Source of the DNA: Thermofilaceae archaeon
Lineage (GTDB): Archaea > Thermoproteota > Thermoprotei > Thermofilales > Thermofilaceae
Length of the DNA stretch: 64,000 nucleotides
Direction: 5' to 3'
Assembly (NCBI GenBank): GCA_038731975.1
Contig: JAVYQJ010000006.1
Span: forward strand, 18,411 to 82,410
Positions within the stretch are counted from its first letter, which is position 1; each line of letters begins with the position of its first letter. Positions 59,343 through 64,000 of this stretch are shown one piece after another. Made by a program: the position numbers and the translations under genes. Under the pieces are notes generated by a model. It saw nothing but the letters and a program-made list of their open reading frames with translations. It was not told where the DNA came from and searched no databases.

Positions 59343-60365
59343 TTACTGCAGGACAGGGGGTGGGATGTGGAGGATCGGCTTAGGTCTGTAGGGTTCCTCG
59401 AGGTATCTTATCTCATCGTCCGTCAATTTCACCTCTAATGCTTCGACGGCCTCCTCGAGGTGCTCCACCTTGCTCGTCCCGATGATTGCGACGTCGACAC
59501 CCTTGTGGAAGAGCCAGGCAAGCGCGATCTGCGCCGGCTTCACGCCCTTGCTCTGCGCCACCTCGATCACCCTCCTGACGATCTCCGCGTTCTCCGGGGG
59601 AGCGACGTAGGCCTTGTACGCGTAAAACTCCGTGGCGGTTAAGCGGCCGGGGCCGTCAGGGGGGACAACGATTTTACCGTCCTTGTAGAACCTCCCGCTA
59701 AGTACACCGGCCGCAAGGGGGCTGTAGGCCATGTAGGCGATCTTGTGCGCCTTGCAGAAGGGGATCATCTCCCTCTCCTCTTCCCTGTACAGCAAGTTGT
59801 AGGGGGTCTGGGTGCTGGCGAACTTCTCGTAGCCCTTGAGCTCGGCGATGTAGTATGCCATGGCGAACTGCCACGTGTACATGCTGCTGGCTCCAATGTA
59901 CCTGACCAATCCCCTGCGGACGAGGTCGGTGAGCGTTGAGAGGGTCTCCTCGATCGGCGTCTCGTAGTCCCACCGGTGGATCTGGTACAAGTCCACGTAA
60001 TCCGTCCTGAGCCTCCTGAGCGACTCGCTGATCTGCCGCATGATGTGCTTCCTCGACAAACCCCTATCGTTGGGACCCGGGCCCGTGGGGAAGTACACCT
60101 TCGTAGCCACAACCGCGTCCTCCCTCCTACCCTGGAGAAACTCACCCAGTATCTCCTCCGACTTCCCCATCGAATACACGTTCGCCGTATCGAAGAAGTT
60201 GATGCCCAAGTCCCAGGCCCGCTCCATCACCTTGAAAGCCTCCTCCTTACCCACAACCCAGCCGCCGCTGCCGTAAACCTGCAGTTTCGGGTCGCCGAAG
60301 GACATGCAACCCAGGCAGATCCTCGACACCTTGAGGCCGGTCCAGCCCAAACGGGTGTACTTCAC
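59343..60365 (-). CDS. Aldo/keto reductase
   Basis: 340 residues with the full catalytic tetrad: Asp59, Tyr64 (DTANVY), Lys89 (ATKV) and His130 (QIHRWD). The C-terminal cofactor loop (AIIGTSKVEHLEEAV) is the NADP-binding segment. The sequence is like the general bacterial/archaeal AKR group that handles sugar aldehydes and ketones. GTG 60365 is the start. The 176-nt gap before the next gene shows only a likely promoter, taatgcttt. Confidence 0.88.
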   Translation of the reverse strand: MKYTRLGWTGLKVSRICLGCMSFGDPKLQVYGSGGWVVGKEEAFKVMERAWDLGINFFDTANVYSMGKSEEILGEFLQGRREDAVVATKVYFPTGPGPNDRGLSRKHIMRQISESLRRLRTDYVDLYQIHRWDYETPIEETLSTLTDLVRRGLVRYIGASSMYTWQFAMAYYIAELKGYEKFASTQTPYNLLYREEEREMIPFCKAHKIAYMAYSPLAAGVLSGRFYKDGKIVVPPDGPGRLTATEFYAYKAYVAPPENAEIVRRVIEVAQSKGVKPAQIALAWLFHKGVDVAIIGTSKVEHLEEAVEALEVKLTDDEIRYLEEPYRPKPILHIPPPVLQ

Positions 60366-60541
60366 GCCAAAGCCGGTGCTCAGGCGATACTAATGCTTTA
60401 GGGTTTGATCAAGCAGAACTTCCACGAGATGCTCGAAACGGGGAAGTTCTCTGCAGGGGTTGGAGTGGGTTGCTAGCTCGGAAGACCCCCGCTGGACGGC
60501 TTAGAGCTTTAAGGTGCCGCCTCGGCTCCTGACCCTCAAGG

Positions 60542-61174
60542 TCACTGCGTAGCGCTGGTGTAGGGTTCGAGAAGCTGGGCTAAGTCCAGGCGACCGATAG
60601 CTTTGGCCAGGTCGTAGGGTGTTCTCCCTCCAGCGTCCCTAGCGTTCGGGTTCCCCCCGTACTCGAGCAGCAGCCGGACGACGTCCGCGCTGCCGCCGTA
60701 GATCGCGACGTGCAAAGGCGTAACGTCACCCTCGCCCGCGATGTTCGCGTCCGCCCCGTAGGCGAGCAGAAGCTCGACAATTTCGGCCGCCCCCCTTGCA
60801 GCCGCCAGGTGGAGCGGCGTGTAGCCCTTACGGTCCCTTACGTCGGGGTCTGCGCCCTGGCTGAGAAGCTCCCTTACGAGGCTGGCGTCACCCCTCCTCA
60901 CCGCATCGAAGAGCTTCTGCCCGAGCTCCCTGCTCCTCGGAGCCGAGGGCGCCGCAGGTCTTGGAGCAGAGCAGGGAGGGGTCGACGGGTTTGCGACAAA
61001 CCTGTCCAGCAGCGCGCAGCGCCTGCCGAGAGGCTGGTAGAAGGTGCACCTCGTGCACTCCCTCCCCCTCTCGAGGGGGCAGGGGGCTCGCGGGTCCTCA
61101 ACTGCGGTGCCCATCAGCAGGCAGTACCTGCTGTCTCTGAAGAAGTAGGGGCAGGATTCGCAGCTCCCCCGCAT
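60542..61174 (-). CDS. Ankyrin-repeat protein with N-terminal cysteine cluster
   Basis: 210 residues. Residues 1-70 hold nine cysteines (C-x2-C, CLL, CPLERGRECTRC), a metal- or Fe-S-type pattern; then a Pro/Ala/Ser-rich linker; then four ankyrin repeats from about 85 on (KGYTPLHLAAARGAAEIVELL, GDVTPLHVAIYGGSADVVRLLL and two partial). It is an unusual pair of modules for an archaeon and may reflect acquisition, although codon use matches the neighbours. The partner is unknown. ATG 61174 is about 28 nt from taattaagc. Confidence 0.78.
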   Translation of the reverse strand: MRGSCESCPYFFRDSRYCLLMGTAVEDPRAPCPLERGRECTRCTFYQPLGRRCALLDRFVANPSTPPCSAPRPAAPSAPRSRELGQKLFDAVRRGDASLVRELLSQGADPDVRDRKGYTPLHLAAARGAAEIVELLLAYGADANIAGEGDVTPLHVAIYGGSADVVRLLLEYGGNPNARDAGGRTPYDLAKAIGRLDLAQLLEPYTSATQ

Positions 61175-61247
61175 TACGCTCCAAGGAGCGTGCGACCGCT
61201 AATTAAGCTGTCGTAAGCGATTTTAACGTGATCCTCTGCGATTGCTC

Positions 61248-62390
61248 GTGGCGAAAATCAGGTTTGGTGTGGTGGGGGTTGGCGGCATAGGCCGGCACCA
61301 CGCCGAGCTCGCCTCCCGCCTGGAGGAGCTCGAGCTCGTCGCTGTGGCCGACGTAGCCCACGAGCGCGCGAGAGAGGTCGCTGAAAGGCTCAACGTTAGG
61401 GCCTACGGGAACTATCTGGACATGTTCGAGAAGGAGCAGCTCGACGCCATCTCGGTTTGCACACCCCACCCAACCCACGCGGAGATCGCCATCGAGGCGA
61501 TGAAGAGGGGGATTCACGTCCTCACCGAGAAGCCCATGGCCGCGACGGTCGGGCAGTGCCGCGCGATGATCAGGGAGGCGAGGAGGAGGGGGGTGAAGCT
61601 GGGCGTGGTCTTCCAGAACAGGTTTGAGCCGCGCTTCAGGAGGGCTAAGTCGATCATAGAGGCCGGTGGCCTCGGGGACGTGTACAGGGGGCTGCTACGG
61701 TACGGGACGTACAGGGACATGGCCTACTTCGCGAGCGCAGCCTGGCGGGGTAGGTGGGCGACGGAGGGGGGCGGCGTGCTCATCAACCAGGCCATCCACT
61801 TCATCGACATCTTCCTCTGGATGCTAGGGAGGATGCCTGTTGAAGTGTTCGCTTACGCGGGTACGCTGGGCCACGACATCGAGGTGGAGGACTTGGCCAG
61901 CGCTGTCGTGCTCTTCGAGAACGGGTGCCAGGGCCTGATCCAGTGCTCGACGCTCGACTTCCCCGATGTGCTGAACATCGAGGTGAGGGGCGATCGGGGG
62001 ATGCTCCTCGTTGAAACCAGCCCGAAGCGGGTCGAGCAAGGCTGGCGGAACGAGACGCGGGTCTTCCTCTACCGGAACGCTCCGCCGATCAGGAGGGCGA
62101 TCTACTCCTCTCTGAGGCCGGAGGCCCCGCGCGTCAGCTACAGCGTGGAGGAGGTAGTCGCTGAGGAGCCGTTCACCGGGCACGAGGCCGTGCTGAGGGA
62201 TTTCGCGAGGGCTATCATCGAGGATCGCGAGCCGGAGGTTACGGGCGAGGAGGGCATGAAGTCCGTAGAGCTCATCAACGCGATAGTGATGTCGGCGGTC
62301 GAGAAGAGGCCGGTGAAGCTGCCCCTCGACCCGTCCCAGTACGACAGCCTGCTCGAGCGGTTAAAGGAGGCGGGTGGGCCGCCCTGGTAG
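61248..62390 (+). CDS. Gfo/Idh/MocA-family oxidoreductase
   Basis: 380 residues. N-terminal Rossmann fold with VVGVGGIGRHH, then VCTPHPTHAEIA and the E-K-P motif (LTEKPMA) holding the catalytic Lys; the C-terminal alpha/beta domain contains INQAIHFIDIFLW with the substrate His/Asp. It oxidises a sugar or inositol hydroxyl with NAD(P). GTG 61248 is 25 nt from gattttaac; TTG 61242 is an alternative. It is followed on the same strand, after 36 nt, by an unrecognised beta-rich protein. Confidence 0.87.
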   Translation: MAKIRFGVVGVGGIGRHHAELASRLEELELVAVADVAHERAREVAERLNVRAYGNYLDMFEKEQLDAISVCTPHPTHAEIAIEAMKRGIHVLTEKPMAATVGQCRAMIREARRRGVKLGVVFQNRFEPRFRRAKSIIEAGGLGDVYRGLLRYGTYRDMAYFASAAWRGRWATEGGGVLINQAIHFIDIFLWMLGRMPVEVFAYAGTLGHDIEVEDLASAVVLFENGCQGLIQCSTLDFPDVLNIEVRGDRGMLLVETSPKRVEQGWRNETRVFLYRNAPPIRRAIYSSLRPEAPRVSYSVEEVVAEEPFTGHEAVLRDFARAIIEDREPEVTGEEGMKSVELINAIVMSAVEKRPVKLPLDPSQYDSLLERLKEAGGPPW

Positions 62391-62426
62391 CGACACGGAT
62401 ATAGGTCCCTCTCCCGCACCGGCTCC

Positions 62427-63440
62427 GTGACGGGCATCCGGTTCGGCCGAGCCCTCGAGAAGGGCGTCAGCGAGCTCTTCTACTGCTGGGTTCGCGAACC
62501 AACAGCTGCCGGTGGAGAGAGGTTCAGGCTCGAGGATCCAGCCAAGTTCTGGAGGATCTCGTGGGAGGAGAGGGCTTACACGGAGTTCGCCGATGCTAGG
62601 TACGCTAGGCCACCAGGCCTCACCACGCTCTCGCTGAGGAGCCGGGAGGTCTTTCGGCACGGCGTGTTCCAGCTCCACGCCAGGCTCCCCGATTGGGGCG
62701 AGCAGGGGCCTATGCTCTGGTTCGGCTTCGAAGTTGAGGACCTCTTCGGCGGCGGTGTGGCTCACTTCATGCTTCAGGGTAGAACGCTGAGGGCGTTCGC
62801 CGGGGCGTGGCCCCACCCGACCAGCCTGCGCGTACCCGGCCTCCCCAGCGACTTCAGCACGTCTCGCCACACCTACACGGTGAGGGTTCACGAGAACCTC
62901 TGCCTCTGGTTCATCGACGGCAGGCTGAGGGCAGCGATGGCGCTGACGGACAGTGAGAGGCTCCTCGCCCTGCACGAGGGGGAGCCTTACTCGCTCGGCG
63001 TGACGATGATGAGGCCGGGCTCGATGGGGGTCCTCCTCGACATCGACGGGGGCCCCGTCGATAGGGAGTGGGTTTGGAGCGACCTGCACCCCTGGCAGAT
63101 CAGGGTGCTCGAGGGTAGCCCGCGGCCAAACCTCTCGCTGAAGCTGTACCGCTTCGGGAGCGAGGAGCCGTTCGAGGGTAGGGTCGAGGGACCTCTCGTC
63201 TCCCACCCCGTCCCCGCGGCGGGATCCGAGCTGGCCTTCACCATCGCGGCGACGGTGGACGGCCTGCTGCGGATCGAGGTTTGCGCGCTCGACGGGCGCT
63301 GGATCGAGCTCTGCGAAGCGGAGTTGAGGGCTACGAGACCGCTCCGCTGGATCGGTACGGTGCACGAGCCTTTCGCGCGGGTTGTTCTGGAGCCGAAGGT
63401 CAAAGGGGAGGTAACGCTGGCTGAAGCCTACGTGCGCTAA
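62427..63440 (+). CDS. Beta-rich protein of unknown function (lectin/glycosidase-like fold suspected)
   Basis: 337 residues, rich in aromatic residues and alternating strands (LWFGFEVEDLFG; HTYTVRVHENLCLWFIDG), reminiscent of concanavalin-like beta sandwiches. I see no GH16 E-x-D-x-x-E active site and no signal peptide. It may bind or cleave glycans given the Gfo/Idh/MocA neighbour. GTG 62427 is 25 nt from ggatatagg, so it probably has its own leaderless promoter. The last 4 nt overlap the convergent HD gene. Confidence 0.55.
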   Translation: MTGIRFGRALEKGVSELFYCWVREPTAAGGERFRLEDPAKFWRISWEERAYTEFADARYARPPGLTTLSLRSREVFRHGVFQLHARLPDWGEQGPMLWFGFEVEDLFGGGVAHFMLQGRTLRAFAGAWPHPTSLRVPGLPSDFSTSRHTYTVRVHENLCLWFIDGRLRAAMALTDSERLLALHEGEPYSLGVTMMRPGSMGVLLDIDGGPVDREWVWSDLHPWQIRVLEGSPRPNLSLKLYRFGSEEPFEGRVEGPLVSHPVPAAGSELAFTIAATVDGLLRIEVCALDGRWIELCEAELRATRPLRWIGTVHEPFARVVLEPKVKGEVTLAEAYVR

Positions 63441-63997
63441 AGACCCAGCTCGGCGGCAACCCCCTTCATCGCCTCGAGGGAGAGGGATAGGAACTCCTCC
63501 AGCGTTAAGCCCAGCTGCTCGCACTCCCTTACGCGGTTCCGATCCACCCCCCTCGCAAAGTCCTTCTGCTTGAACTTCCGCATCAGGCTCTCCAGCTTCA
63601 CCTCGGCCAGCTTCTTGCTTGGCATGACGAGGGCTGTCGCTATGATCAACCCGCTCGCGTGGTCCGCGGCTCTCAGCGCTCGCAGGATCCTTTCAGCCTC
63701 GGGGCTGCTCACCTTGTAACCGTTGTGCTCGTTGTGGCCCGCGATCGCCTCCAAAGCGTGCGGTGGGAGCTTGCCCGCGAGAATATCGAGGGCCTTGAGG
63801 CCGTGCCTCGAGGGGTCGCGGCCCACCTCGTCGTAATCGATGTCGTGCAGGAGGCCAACCAAACCCCAAAGCTCCTCATCCTCCCCCAGCCTCCGCGCTG
63901 CTGCCCGCATGATCGCTTCGACGGCGAGGCAGTGCTTGACCATCCTATCATCCTTCAAGTGCTCCCTCAGCAGGCTCAATGCCGCGTCCCGCTCCAC
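63437..63997 (-). CDS. HD-domain phosphohydrolase (possibly 5'-truncated by window edge)
   Basis: 186 residues. H22 in the first helix, LLHDIDYD (HD pair near 51-52) and later HGLKALDILAG and HNEHNGY give the metal site of the HD superfamily. The small HDIG-like type acts on nucleotides or phosphates; the substrate is unknown. GTG 63997 would be the start, but only 3 nt of upstream sequence are visible, so an earlier start cannot be excluded. Confidence 0.75.
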   Translation of the reverse strand: MERDAALSLLREHLKDDRMVKHCLAVEAIMRAAARRLGEDEELWGLVGLLHDIDYDEVGRDPSRHGLKALDILAGKLPPHALEAIAGHNEHNGYKVSSPEAERILRALRAADHASGLIIATALVMPSKKLAEVKLESLMRKFKQKDFARGVDRNRVRECEQLGLTLEEFLSLSLEAMKGVAAELGL

Positions 63998-64000
63998 AAG

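Noticed and set aside
62427..63440. GH16 (laminarinase-type) glycosidase
   Set aside because: The E-x-D-x-x-E active-site motif is missing; only a general beta-sandwich look remains.
62361..63524. Long minus-strand frame opposite 62427-63440
   Set aside because: Shadow-type composition and it conflicts with the Gfo/Idh/MocA 3' end and the HD gene.
1..64000. CRISPR array, prophage, insertion sequence or rRNA genes
   Set aside because: No regularly spaced repeats, transposase or phage-like genes, terminal inverted repeats or rRNA sequences were seen.

Overview
The window looks like a hyperthermophilic archaeon of the Thermoproteota, most likely Thermofilum or a close relative. The evidence is high GC content, frequent GTG/TTG starts, TATA-like boxes 23-28 nt upstream of many starts (leaderless transcripts), VapBC and SpeD/SpeH genes of archaeal type, an Nre-family repair protein, and above all a circularly permuted initiator tRNA gene (56096-56247), a gene form known from Thermofilum pendens. 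No CRISPR array, rRNA gene, insertion sequence or prophage was seen.

Layout. 0-6.4 kb: a large OPT-like membrane protein and a 1484-residue fusion of a degenerate M28 peptidase domain with an FtsX/MacB-type permease. 6.4-10.5 kb: housekeeping genes (aspartokinase-like kinase, Fe-S-type winged helix protein, phosphoribosyltransferase, deoxyribosyltransferase-like protein, AN1 zinc finger-M50 protease, alpha/beta hydrolase). 10.6-16.6 kb: a LuxE-like/LuxC-like/SDR operon whose luxC-like gene carries an in-frame TAG, then a rearranged segment where an SDR-hydrolase unit is duplicated, each copy has lost a different gene, and a VapBC pair lies between. 16.7-21.3 kb: a membrane-anchored NYN ribonuclease, GH20 hexosaminidase, ThuA-like protein and ATP-cone protein. 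21.3-27.3 kb: an ABC importer without a binding protein, a stand-alone AAA-associated domain, Nre repair protein, AdoMet decarboxylase, GDT1-type cation transporter and a sugar isomerase. 27.3-33.1 kb: a coupled operon of surface proteins, ABC exporter and transglutaminase-like protein, with one apparent frameshift. 33-44.9 kb: acylphosphatase, metallo-beta-lactamase fold hydrolase, 2-hydroxyacid dehydrogenase, RNase H, HTH regulator, sugar nucleotidyltransferase, an RHH/aspartic-protease pair, DNA glycosylase, ferredoxin-like protein, CBS protein and GH4 glycosidase. 45-56 kb: transporters, TIM-barrel isomerase, nitroreductase, disulfide oxidoreductase, GH123-like protein, surface proteins and an XPF-like protein. 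56-64 kb: the permuted tRNA, a glycan-type deacetylase/ATP-grasp-HAD pair, aldo-keto reductase, ankyrin protein, Gfo/Idh/MocA dehydrogenase and an HD protein.

Functionally, one theme is scavenging of sugars and amino sugars (GH20, GH123-like, GH4, ThuA, two TIM-barrel isomerases, Gfo/Idh/MocA, two MFS carriers). A second is surface proteins with signal peptides and single membrane anchors. The LuxE/LuxC/SDR operon flanked by two alpha/beta hydrolases could be a fatty-acyl to aldehyde reduction module, but no activity can be proved from sequence. Four divergent gene pairs have start codons 50-51 nt apart with one shared TATA-like box midway, so paired promoters seem to be a habit of this genome. 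All functions are read from motifs by eye; no database search was run.
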